A stretch of 64,000 nucleotides of DNA from JBBDIJ01 sp040880485 (GTDB taxonomy: Bacteria; Bacteroidota; Rhodothermia; Balneolales; Balneolaceae). The translations under genes were made by a program, and so were the position numbers. The notes beneath the pieces were generated by a model. That model saw nothing but the letters and a program-made list of their open reading frames with translations, made no database searches and was not told where the DNA came from. Shown here one piece after another: positions 53,779 through 60,891 of this stretch. The stretch is taken from contig JBBDIJ010000016.1 in assembly GCA_040880485.1 (NCBI GenBank), positions 1-64,000 on the forward strand, given 5' to 3'. Numbering within the stretch: position 1 is the stretch's first letter; every line of letters begins with the position of its first letter.

Positions 53779-54807
53779 TTAACCGTCCAGCCGGATGGAC
53801 TCGCCTTCGCCTGTCTGTATCACCATGCCTTCTGATTCCGGAAGGACTTTACCGATCACGGAAAAGTCATCGAACACAGCTCTGAGTTTCTCTTCGTCAT
53901 TTTCAGGAAGCGTGAACAGAATTTCAAAATCCTCTCCACCATAAAGTGCATAACGATCTACATCCTCTTTCATTTCGTCTGCAACCTTTCTGGTCTCAAG
54001 TGAGATTGGAATTGCAGGAGAATAGAGTTCGAAACCGGTACCGGAACCTCTGCAGATTAAATCGATTTCATGGATCAATCCTCTTTTGATATGTATCGCA
54101 GCACCGGGACGTAAATCTGTTGAGCTCATTGCCTCATTTAAATCCTTTCTGGCAACAGGAGCAAGCTGTCTTTGAATAACATATTCAAAATCCTTCAGAT
54201 CCGGGCTAAACCCATCTTCGCCACTCTCCTCCCATAACTTCTTCTCCCTCACAAGGATTCTGAGTCCGGCCATAGCCGCACCAAGATCTCCCGTCACACA
54301 AATCAGTTCGCCCGGCCTGGCATGATCCGGCACTATCAAATCTGCTTCGGCAACCTTTCCCGTCAGATTTGATGAGAGTACAAGTATTTGATGTGAAGCG
54401 GTTAACTCGGAACCCGAAATCTCCACACTATATTCACGCGCAGCTGCATCAAATCCCTGCCATATCTGCTCTACCATTTCAGAGGAGAGCTTGTTTGGAA
54501 CAGCTATTCCAATAGTGGCAGCGAAAGGCTCTCCACCGGAGGCATACAGATCTCCGGCAATTGAAGTCAACAGCTTGAACCCAAGATGATGAAGTGGTGA
54601 ATAGGATAAGTCAAAATGGACTCCTTCGAGAAGCATAGACCCTGACTGCAGAGTACAATCTGTAGAATCTGGCAATCGGCAAACGGTAGTCCCCTTTCCA
54701 ATACCTCTGAGGACCTCATCACGACGTCTCCCAATCAGGTTAGCGAGTCTCTCTTCAAGCTGTCGACGTCCTGTCTCCTCAATGGAGTTGAAAGGTTTAT
54801 TCCTCAT
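53779..54807 (-). CDS. ThiL-like protein lacking canonical metal-binding aspartates
   Basis: A 342-residue member of the thiamine-monophosphate kinase (ThiL) family. Fold landmarks remain: LLEGVHF (59-65), AGDLYASGGEP (84-94), VTGDLGAAMAGL (171-182) and YALYGGEDFEILF (about 285-297). But the ATP/Mg loops are changed: GIGDDxA is GIGKGTT (35-41), the TTD before LxEGVHF is QSGS (54-57), GGDTT is SGSEL (131-135) and DISDG is HIKRG (239-243). Only Asp86 of the usual aspartates is kept. Catalysis of TMP to TPP is therefore doubtful; it may be a pseudoenzyme with a regulatory or binding role. It lies between exbD and ftsH, away from thi genes. Confidence 0.75.
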   Translation of the reverse strand: MRNKPFNSIEETGRRQLEERLANLIGRRRDEVLRGIGKGTTVCRLPDSTDCTLQSGSMLLEGVHFDLSYSPLHHLGFKLLTSIAGDLYASGGEPFAATIGIAVPNKLSSEMVEQIWQGFDAAAREYSVEISGSELTASHQILVLSSNLTGKVAEADLIVPDHARPGELICVTGDLGAAMAGLRILVREKKLWEESGEDGFSPDLKDFEYVIQRQLAPVARKDLNEAMSSTDLRPGAAIHIKRGLIHEIDLICRGSGTGFELYSPAIPISLETRKVADEMKEDVDRYALYGGEDFEILFTLPENDEEKLRAVFDDFSVIGKVLPESEGMVIQTGEGESIRLDG

Positions 54808-54915
54808 AAACAGATGTGCCTACGAAACCTGCCAGATGTTCCTGGCAGTTATCAGATGGGATTTATTTCCGGAAATGTCCGGCAGAGCAGGCCGTGGCGA
54901 TTACACGTTATACTA

Positions 54916-55365
54916 TTACTCCTGCTGTCTGAGTGTAGAGTAGTTAATACGTCGGGTTTCAGCGTGCCTCAGCTCCTGCTGGACATCGGTCACCACACCC
55001 ATTTCAGTTTCATGATCTACTCTCAGCGAGACAATCAACCTCGGTTCATCGAGAAGTTTGTCATACATCAGAGTACGAATCGCTCCCATATCTTCGATCA
55101 GTGCATCATCGATTTGAACCTTTGTGTCTCCGAGCTGACCCCCATCAAGCCGTTCCGGGCCGATGTATATATAGCTGATCAGCCGTTTCTGTTCAATTTT
55201 TTCGATGTTTTCAGCATCCGTGTACTGGATCTGAACTCTCAGTTCCACTTCGCGAAGTACTGTGGTCACCATAAAAAAGATTAGCAACATGAATACAATA
55301 TCGGGCATGGCCGATGTTGGAACATCCTGCTTTGTCTTTGCTGATTTCTTTTGAAAATGGGCCAT
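54916..55365 (-). CDS. ExbD/TolR-family protein (second copy)
   Basis: A 149-residue protein with one N-terminal membrane helix (about 20-40; SAMPDIVFMLLIFFMVTT with the conserved Asp) and a periplasmic domain, as in ExbD/TolR. It would couple proton flow to TonB-dependent transport or to TolA-like work. It begins 3 bases after the first exbD and is the last gene of the exbB-x-exbD-exbD set. Extra C-terminal charge compared with the first copy. Confidence 0.88.
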   Translation of the reverse strand: MAHFQKKSAKTKQDVPTSAMPDIVFMLLIFFMVTTVLREVELRVQIQYTDAENIEKIEQKRLISYIYIGPERLDGGQLGDTKVQIDDALIEDMGAIRTLMYDKLLDEPRLIVSLRVDHETEMGVVTDVQQELRHAETRRINYSTLRQQE

Positions 55366-55368
55366 CTG

Positions 55369-55911
55369 CTAACCTTCGTCCGGTTCTGCTATTGACAATT
55401 GTTTCGGATACTGTTCACGAATCAAATCCTGTTGCTCACTGTCGTCATCGAGTGAACTGTAAGGAACACCGAATTGAGCCTGGGAGGCTGCATCACGTAA
55501 CTCGTTATACGCACCGGTCACTTCATCCAGCATATCAATATAAATATTGTATTCTGTAGCCCGGTCAGTCTTGATCGATACAATCGCATCCTGAGGCGAC
55601 TCCGCCAGATTTACATCATTCGTTGGATTATCTATAAAATCCTTTACACGCTGTTTAACCTCTACAACAGATACAGGATCATCATCCATCTGAATCATAC
55701 CCGATGCATTCACAAGAATACGCATCATATTGCGCTCATGCACAGGGGGCGGTTCAATATCATCCGGGATAGGTGGGAGTACAAGGCCAATCCCGGTATC
55801 GATATCAATGGTCGTTACAACAAGAAAAAAGATGAGCAGGAGAAATGCGATATCGGCCAGTGAAGACCCGTTGATCTCGCCCATCTCACGGCTGCGCTTG
55901 TTTTTAAACAT
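55369..55911 (-). CDS. ExbD/TolR-family protein (first copy)
   Basis: A 180-residue ExbD/TolR with N-terminal membrane helix (about 18-38; GSSLADIAFLLLIFFLVVTT, conserved Asp) and periplasmic domain of about 140 residues. The two ExbD copies differ strongly in sequence, so they likely form heteromers or have separate partners. It begins 7 bases after the 89-residue gene. Confidence 0.88.
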   Translation of the reverse strand: MFKNKRSREMGEINGSSLADIAFLLLIFFLVVTTIDIDTGIGLVLPPIPDDIEPPPVHERNMMRILVNASGMIQMDDDPVSVVEVKQRVKDFIDNPTNDVNLAESPQDAIVSIKTDRATEYNIYIDMLDEVTGAYNELRDAASQAQFGVPYSSLDDDSEQQDLIREQYPKQLSIAEPDEG

Positions 55912-55918
55912 ACCTCTA

Positions 55919-56188
55919 TCAGAATTTGAATGTTCCCTTCAGGCCCGTAAAGGCGATGGCGAGTACCATTGCCCCCATCAGTACCAACATGGTCGCAATT
56001 CCGGCCTGTTCAACTGAACCGGTTACACCGTATGCGATTCCGAATATAACAAAGGGGATAATCATTACAATTACCTTCTTGAGATCGGATTTACCGAGGG
56101 CAACGCTCCGGACTCCCGAAACAATCATACCCACGATACCGATTCCCAGAAGTCCGGCCGCAAGGCCTAAAGAAATTACATCATACAT
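55919..56188 (-). CDS. small three-helix membrane protein between exbB and exbD
   Basis: An 89-residue hydrophobic protein with three predicted membrane helices (about 5-25, 38-58, 62-83). I do not recognise a family. Position between exbB and exbD, with short gaps on both sides, suggests it belongs to the proton-driven complex, perhaps as an accessory subunit. No motif points to a specific function. Confidence 0.65.
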   Translation of the reverse strand: MYDVISLGLAAGLLGIGIVGMIVSGVRSVALGKSDLKKVIVMIIPFVIFGIAYGVTGSVEQAGIATMLVLMGAMVLAIAFTGLKGTFKF

Positions 56189-56221
56189 AATAATGTCGTC
56201 TTCTGTTGTAGGTTTCGCCTC

Positions 56222-56932
56222 TTAGGCGTCCACATCACTTTTCGGAGGAACAACTTGTTTCCCTTCTCTCAGTGCGATCAGAGAGTCGAGTAATGTTACC
56301 GCACCCTCTTCCATCTCCACAATCAAACGATCGATCTTGGACACACAGTAGTTGTATCCAACCTGAAGGATAATACCAGCCATAAGACCACCGGCAGTAG
56401 TAAGAAGTGCAACTTTAATACCTCCGGCCACAATACTCGGAGAAATATCCGCCGCAGCTTCAATAGCGTCAAACGCCTCAATCATTCCCACAACCGTTCC
56501 AAGAAACCCGAGTAGCGGTGCAATTGCAATGAACAGAGATAACCAGACAAGTCCACGTTCGAGAAAACTCATCTCGATAGACCCATAGGTAGATATCGCC
56601 TTCTCAGCCGATTCCATCCCCTCGTCGGCTCGCATCAGGCCAGCCTGAAATACCGAAGCGACCGGACCGCGTGTTTTGGAGCAGAGTTCAGTGGCCGCGT
56701 TGATTCCACCATCCTGAAGAGCTTCCTGAACCTCAACAATGAATTTACGTGTATTAATATCCGCCAGGTTCAGCGTAATAATTCTTTCGAGAAAAATGGC
56801 CAGCCCGAGTATGAGGGCGATCAGTACCGGCCACATCCAGTCCCCGCCTTCATTGAATCTTTCGACTATTACGTTGAAAAAACCTTCATCAGCTCCGGCC
56901 TGAAGCAAAAAGAGAGCCATTGATGACATCAT
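56222..56932 (-). CDS. exbB: MotA/TolQ/ExbB proton channel protein
   Basis: A 236-residue inner-membrane protein of the ExbB/TolQ family: three helices, with the conserved channel segments GDWMWPVLIALILGLAIFLER, LVWLSLFIAIAPLLGFLGTVVGMIEAF and GGIKVALLTTAGGLMAGIILQVGYN (quoted in parts). GGAG lies seven bases before the ATG, and a strong promoter-like sequence at 56987-57015 precedes it. It heads the exbB-x-exbD-exbD set. Confidence 0.92.
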   Translation of the reverse strand: MMSSMALFLLQAGADEGFFNVIVERFNEGGDWMWPVLIALILGLAIFLERIITLNLADINTRKFIVEVQEALQDGGINAATELCSKTRGPVASVFQAGLMRADEGMESAEKAISTYGSIEMSFLERGLVWLSLFIAIAPLLGFLGTVVGMIEAFDAIEAAADISPSIVAGGIKVALLTTAGGLMAGIILQVGYNYCVSKIDRLIVEMEEGAVTLLDSLIALREGKQVVPPKSDVDA

Positions 56933-56986
56933 AGAGTACTCCGCTTAGATATGTTGATTGTTTAAAGGGCTAAAAAGGAAAGCAAA

Positions 56987-57015
56987 ATGATAGATCATTT
57001 CAAACTAAATGTCAA
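56987..57015 (-). promoter_or_regulatory. sigma70-like promoter of the exbB operon
   Basis: Minus strand: TTGACA (57010-57015), 17-base spacer, TATCAT (56987-56992), the latter extended to TATCATTTTG. The predicted start lies about 48 bases before the exbB ATG. This is near-perfect match to both the sigma70 consensus and the Bacteroidota TTG/TA...TTTG form. Confidence 0.6.
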
Positions 57016-57147
57016 AGTTCCCCGCCCATCAGGTGCTATTCTAATGAAAAGGTTTGTAAAACTCAACTACATATATACTATTTTGTCTGATAAAGACAGA
57101 ATTTTACTTTTTTTCCCTAAAGTGACCAGGCCAGCAACCGAAAGCAC

Positions 57148-57789
57148 TCATCTATCGGAGCGGAACGTAGCTCTTCTTCTGAATATCAGAATAAGAACCA
57201 GCGCAATGGCCATTAACAAAAAAACATGAAAAAGTTGAGGAGTTGAACCACCTTCAGGAAACCCGGTATAAATATCTTCACCGGCCGGCAGGAATGCAAC
57301 TACAGAGGAGACCTGAATATGTGTTGGTGCCAGACAGGAGATATCATCACAAGCCTGGAACCTGACTTCTGTACCAATCAGATGCTCACCATTCAGTTCC
57401 GGGTGAATAGCGAGTGGAATTTCGAAGTAAGCTTCTCCGGAGTGAAGGCCCAGCTCTACACCAAAATTGGGATCATATTTTACCCGGGGGGGCGATTCCA
57501 GAATGGGACCCGTAATAAGAAGCGAATCCCGGGCTGGTTCAAACCGGGTGGGTATCGGGCCGTCATCCGGATGGTTATCGATCGAATAGAGATACCACCC
57601 TTCTTCTATCTCGGCGCGAACGACCATGGTAAAAGGGGTGCCGGCCTGAACTGAATCCGATACACTGATGAGGGAGAATGATACAGGATCCGGCATCTCC
57701 TGAGCGAGTGCGGAACCCGCCATGGCCAATAAAAGGATGGGTATCGAAGCGATACGCACAGCCTCTCCGAGGTGGTTGTTGAGATACAT
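57148..57789 (-). CDS. DsbD alpha-domain-like membrane-anchored protein
   Basis: A 213-residue protein: signal peptide (ending ALAQ), an N-terminal DsbD-type (DsbC-fold) domain with the pair of cysteines in FQACDDISCLAPT (spaced as in DsbD alpha), and one C-terminal membrane helix with a basic tail (LFHVFLLMAIALVLILIFRRR). The transmembrane electron-carrying domain and thioredoxin domain of full DsbD are absent, so it may be a periplasmic thiol acceptor working with a separate partner, or the remains of a larger gene. It follows rplI by 14 bases. Start could be ATG 57789 or TTG 57807; the ATG is preferred. Confidence 0.75.
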   Translation of the reverse strand: MYLNNHLGEAVRIASIPILLLAMAGSALAQEMPDPVSFSLISVSDSVQAGTPFTMVVRAEIEEGWYLYSIDNHPDDGPIPTRFEPARDSLLITGPILESPPRVKYDPNFGVELGLHSGEAYFEIPLAIHPELNGEHLIGTEVRFQACDDISCLAPTHIQVSSVVAFLPAGEDIYTGFPEGGSTPQLFHVFLLMAIALVLILIFRRRATFRSDR

Positions 57790-57803
57790 CGAACAGGTGA
57801 GGA

Positions 57804-58250
57804 TCAATCCTCTTTAACGACCCAAATTTTTACTTTGGGCTTCAGCTCGCTAATCAATTCAACTGTCGCTGTGTACTCTCCCAGAGATTTGACATCCTGG
57901 TCCAGAGAGATTTTCCGTCTATCAACCACAATCTCCTTCTCCTGGAGTGCTTCGGCAATTTGAATCGTTGTAACCGTTCCGTGAATTTTGTCATCCTCTC
58001 CGGCGGTCACTGAAATGGTGATGGACGTCGCTTCAATCTTCTCTGCAAGCTCTTTCGCTGCTTCGACAGTAAGCTCGGCTCTCAATTTTGCTTCACGACG
58101 CATACGTTCAATATCCTTGAGAGCTCCGGCAGTTGCCAGGACAGCTTTGGATCGTGGAATCAGAAAGTTTCTTCCGTAGCCCGGTTTCACATCTACCACT
58201 TCGCCTGCGTTACCCAGCTTCTCGATATCTTCTTTTAAAATTACCTTCAT
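57804..58250 (-). CDS. rplI: 50S ribosomal protein L9
   Basis: A 148-residue L9: starts MKVILKEDIEKLGNAGEVVDVKPGYGRNFLIP (family signature; MKVILKED), then a connecting helix rich in Ala/Glu/Lys and the C-terminal domain (IHGTVTTIQIAEAL). The ATG at 58250 is the canonical start; the frame also has ATGs five codons upstream. In the usual rpsF-rpsR-rplI order. Confidence 0.97.
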   Translation of the reverse strand: MKVILKEDIEKLGNAGEVVDVKPGYGRNFLIPRSKAVLATAGALKDIERMRREAKLRAELTVEAAKELAEKIEATSITISVTAGEDDKIHGTVTTIQIAEALQEKEIVVDRRKISLDQDVKSLGEYTATVELISELKPKVKIWVVKED

Positions 58251-58342
58251 GGCTGCATTATTCATTTCGTGTATCTGGTTCCTGTTCTGTCGGCCATCCT
58301 GATTTCAAAAACTGACCGAAGACCATCAGAAAACAGCAGATT

Positions 58343-58594
58343 CTATCTTACGTTTTCGGCTACATAGGGAATCAAGGCCATGAAACGCGCTCTTCGGACA
58401 GCTCTGGACAGCTGACGCTGAAACCTGGCACTGGTACCTGTAACGCGGCGAGGCAAAATTTTTCCCTGATCATTCAGAAACCTCTGCAAAGTCTCGGTGT
58501 CTTTATAGTCGATGTAGACAAAACCGGCTTTGGTAAATTTACACTCTTTGGTTCTGAGATTCCCTTTCTTCGGATGTGACGGATTCTTGATCAT
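58343..58594 (-). CDS. rpsR: 30S ribosomal protein S18
   Basis: An 83-residue S18: KAGFVYIDYKDTETLQRFLNDQGKILPRRVTGTSARFQRQL (key motif RRVTGTSARFQRQL), followed by AVRRARFMALIPY. AGGAG precedes the ATG. It is between rpsF (14 bases) and rplI (92 bases). Confidence 0.97.
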   Translation of the reverse strand: MIKNPSHPKKGNLRTKECKFTKAGFVYIDYKDTETLQRFLNDQGKILPRRVTGTSARFQRQLSRAVRRARFMALIPYVAENVR

Positions 58595-58608
58595 GATATA
58601 ATCTCCTC

Positions 58609-58992
58609 TTAATCTTCGTTATCTTCTTCAGATTCTTCAACGTCTTCAAAAATGGTAGGCACTTCACCTTTTTTCTTCATCTCCTGGTGCTTCAACATTT
58701 TGGGGTCGAGTTTAAGCGTCAGGTAGCGCATCACATCATCATGAAGGCGCATGGCACGCTCCAGCTTTTGGATTGCATCGGCTGGTGCAGTGAACCAGAC
58801 ATTTACATAGTATCCATTGCCCTTACCATCGATGTCATAGGCGAATTTGCGTAGACCCCAATCATCGGTCTCCCCGATTTCACCTCCATTCTCTTCGATC
58901 AGACTATTGATATGGGCCTTGAGCTCGTTGCACTTTTCGTCTTCAAGGACAGGATTTAGTATATAGAGAAGTTCGTATGGGAATTTTTTCAT
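58609..58992 (-). CDS. rpsF: 30S ribosomal protein S6
   Basis: A 127-residue S6: FPYELLYILNPVLEDEKCNEL, DWGLRKFAYDIDGKGNGYYVNVWF and the acidic C-terminal tail (about 105-127, EDVEESEEDNED), typical of S6. The ATG at 58992 (MKKFPYE) is the family start. First gene of rpsF-rpsR-rplI-dsbD-like. Confidence 0.97.
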   Translation of the reverse strand: MKKFPYELLYILNPVLEDEKCNELKAHINSLIEENGGEIGETDDWGLRKFAYDIDGKGNGYYVNVWFTAPADAIQKLERAMRLHDDVMRYLTLKLDPKMLKHQEMKKKGEVPTIFEDVEESEEDNED

Positions 58993-59133
58993 CTTCAGTT
59001 TTTCTGTGGTTGTTATCCATAGTGTGATAACAGTCACCCTGCGATACAGGCCGTATCACGGGCAACAGAGTTAAGAAAGATAAAGACCCCCGGTCTCTAA
59101 TCCAACACGATTCTGAAAAGGGTCTATATGCAA

Positions 59134-60573
59134 CTAGCTGTGGTAGAACGAGTGAATAAGCTCTGCAAGACTGGCGCCTGGCAGTATTGGTTCAATCCCG
59201 TACCAGAGGGTCATCACTCCCAGAACAAGCAAAGTGACTAGCAAAAGTCGACCGGGTACAGGCAGTGAGTACTCTTTGTGGGCGGGGCGAAAGTAGAGAA
59301 AGACCATCACTCTCAGATAGTAATAGACACTTGCCGCACTGGCAAGTACACCAACCAGCGCCAATGTAACAAGCCCAGCATTAATCGCAGCGGCAAAGAC
59401 ATAGTATTTGGCAAGAAAACCGGCGAAGGGTGGTATCCCGATCAGGGAGAAGAGAAAAATTGTTAAGAGCACTCCCATTACCGGTTGCTTGTATCCAAGC
59501 CCGGCATAGTTGTTTACATCAGTAAAATCGAGACCTTTTTGCCGCTCATACCAGGCGATCACTCCAAAAGCCCCAATATTCATGACTGTATAAGCGAACA
59601 GATAGTAGAGCACACCCGCATAACCCTCGGGGGTTCCGGCGGCCAGGCCTACAAGTAGATAACCGGCATGTGCAATACTGGAGTAGGCAAGCATTCTCTT
59701 TACGTTGTCCTGAACCAGTGCAATCAGGTTCCCAACAATCATCGTCAGTATGGCGATCACTTGCAGTACTGCCCCCCACTCCACCCCTTCGGCAACGGGC
59801 ATCATCCGGCTGAGCACCAGAACGAGTGCTACAAATGCGGCCGCCTTGGAGGCCGTTGCGAAAAATGCAGTAATCGGTGTCGGAGCCGCCTGATACACAT
59901 CCGGAGCCCACATATGAAAAGGAACTACAGATATTTTAAAGAAAAAACCGGTAAGCAGCAGTGCTGATCCCCCAAGAAAAAGAGGTGTCGCTTCAGCTGC
60001 AGAGGCGATTCCCTCGAAAGATGTAGTGCCTGTCGCACCATAAATAAGAGCGATCCCATACAGAAGGAACCCGGCAGAAAACGCGCCCAGCAGAAAATAT
60101 TTCAGTGACCCTTCTGCACTGGTTCTCTCCTCTTTCAGAAGCCCTGTAAGAACATAAAGACAGATCGACATCGTCTCAAGTGCCACAAAAAGCATGATCA
60201 GATTGTTTGAAGCGGCCAGCCCGGCCATACCCGCTGTCGCAAAGAGTATCATACCATACACTTCTCCCTGACTGTACCCAAATCTTTTGAGGTACCCTCT
60301 TGCAATCAGAATAGAAAAGAGCGATCCCAGTGTGACCACAAATACACCAAATGCGGCTACTCCGCCATAAGAGATCATCCCGCTAAAAGAGGTTCCGACC
60401 GGACCAAATAGATCACGTATCGAAAATAGCAGCGCTATAAACAGAGCAAATACCGTGATACCATAGATGGTTCCCTCTCTTCTGTGAAATGCCTCCAAAA
60501 GCACTACAACCAGGCCGGCCAGAGCAACAATCGAACCGGGTAGAAATGTATTTAAATCGTAAAGGTAGCTCAT
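59134..60573 (-). CDS. nuoN: NADH-quinone oxidoreductase subunit N
   Basis: A 479-residue antiporter-like subunit of complex I with about 13-14 membrane helices; core segments ETMSICLYVLTGL, FKISVVPFHMWAPDVYQAAPTPITAFFATASK (Lys in helix 8 and the broken helix) and RMLAYSSIAHAGYLL are intact. AGGA precedes the ATG; a TTG two codons earlier is also in frame. It overlaps nothing but begins 2 bases from the phhB stop. Confidence 0.95.
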   Translation of the reverse strand: MSYLYDLNTFLPGSIVALAGLVVVLLEAFHRREGTIYGITVFALFIALLFSIRDLFGPVGTSFSGMISYGGVAAFGVFVVTLGSLFSILIARGYLKRFGYSQGEVYGMILFATAGMAGLAASNNLIMLFVALETMSICLYVLTGLLKEERTSAEGSLKYFLLGAFSAGFLLYGIALIYGATGTTSFEGIASAAEATPLFLGGSALLLTGFFFKISVVPFHMWAPDVYQAAPTPITAFFATASKAAAFVALVLVLSRMMPVAEGVEWGAVLQVIAILTMIVGNLIALVQDNVKRMLAYSSIAHAGYLLVGLAAGTPEGYAGVLYYLFAYTVMNIGAFGVIAWYERQKGLDFTDVNNYAGLGYKQPVMGVLLTIFLFSLIGIPPFAGFLAKYYVFAAAINAGLVTLALVGVLASAASVYYYLRVMVFLYFRPAHKEYSLPVPGRLLLVTLLVLGVMTLWYGIEPILPGASLAELIHSFYHS

Positions 60574-60575
60574 GT

Positions 60576-60869
60576 TCAAATCCTGCTAAATACTTGATCA
60601 ATCGATTTGGCAAGCCGAATATCCTTTTCGGTAACACTGTTTCCGGCATCGTGGGTTGCCAACGAGATTTTTACACGGTTGAAAACATTCATCAGCTCAG
60701 GGTGATGCTTCTGCTCTTCCGCTTCAAATCCGATACGTACTATAAATGCGAGAGCCTCTCTGAAATCGTCGAACTCAAATTCCCTTTTTAACTTTCCCCC
60801 ATCATGGATCCAGCCCTTCAGATTGCTCTTCAGTTGATCATTAATGGTCTTTTCGTCAAGTGGTTCCAT
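60576..60869 (-). CDS. phhB: 4a-hydroxytetrahydrobiopterin dehydratase
   Basis: A 97-residue pterin-4a-carbinolamine dehydratase: FEFDDFREALAFIVRIGFEAEEQKHHPELMNVFNRVKISLATHD (signature AEEQKHHPE and the VxISLxTHD end, quoted in part). It recycles the pterin cofactor of aromatic amino-acid hydroxylases, or acts in molybdopterin/folate-related housekeeping. The frame extends 15 codons further up, but ATG 60869 lies 22 bases after nuoM stop and fits family length. Its place inside the nuo operon, between nuoM and nuoN, is unusual. Confidence 0.93.
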   Translation of the reverse strand: MEPLDEKTINDQLKSNLKGWIHDGGKLKREFEFDDFREALAFIVRIGFEAEEQKHHPELMNVFNRVKISLATHDAGNSVTEKDIRLAKSIDQVFSRI

Positions 60870-60891
60870 AAGTCGGATACTGGGTTCCGGT

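Noticed and set aside
57084..57098. TGTCT-GATAA-AGACA small stem downstream of the DsbD-like gene
   Set aside because: Only 5 bp and no T-run on the minus strand, so not a convincing terminator.
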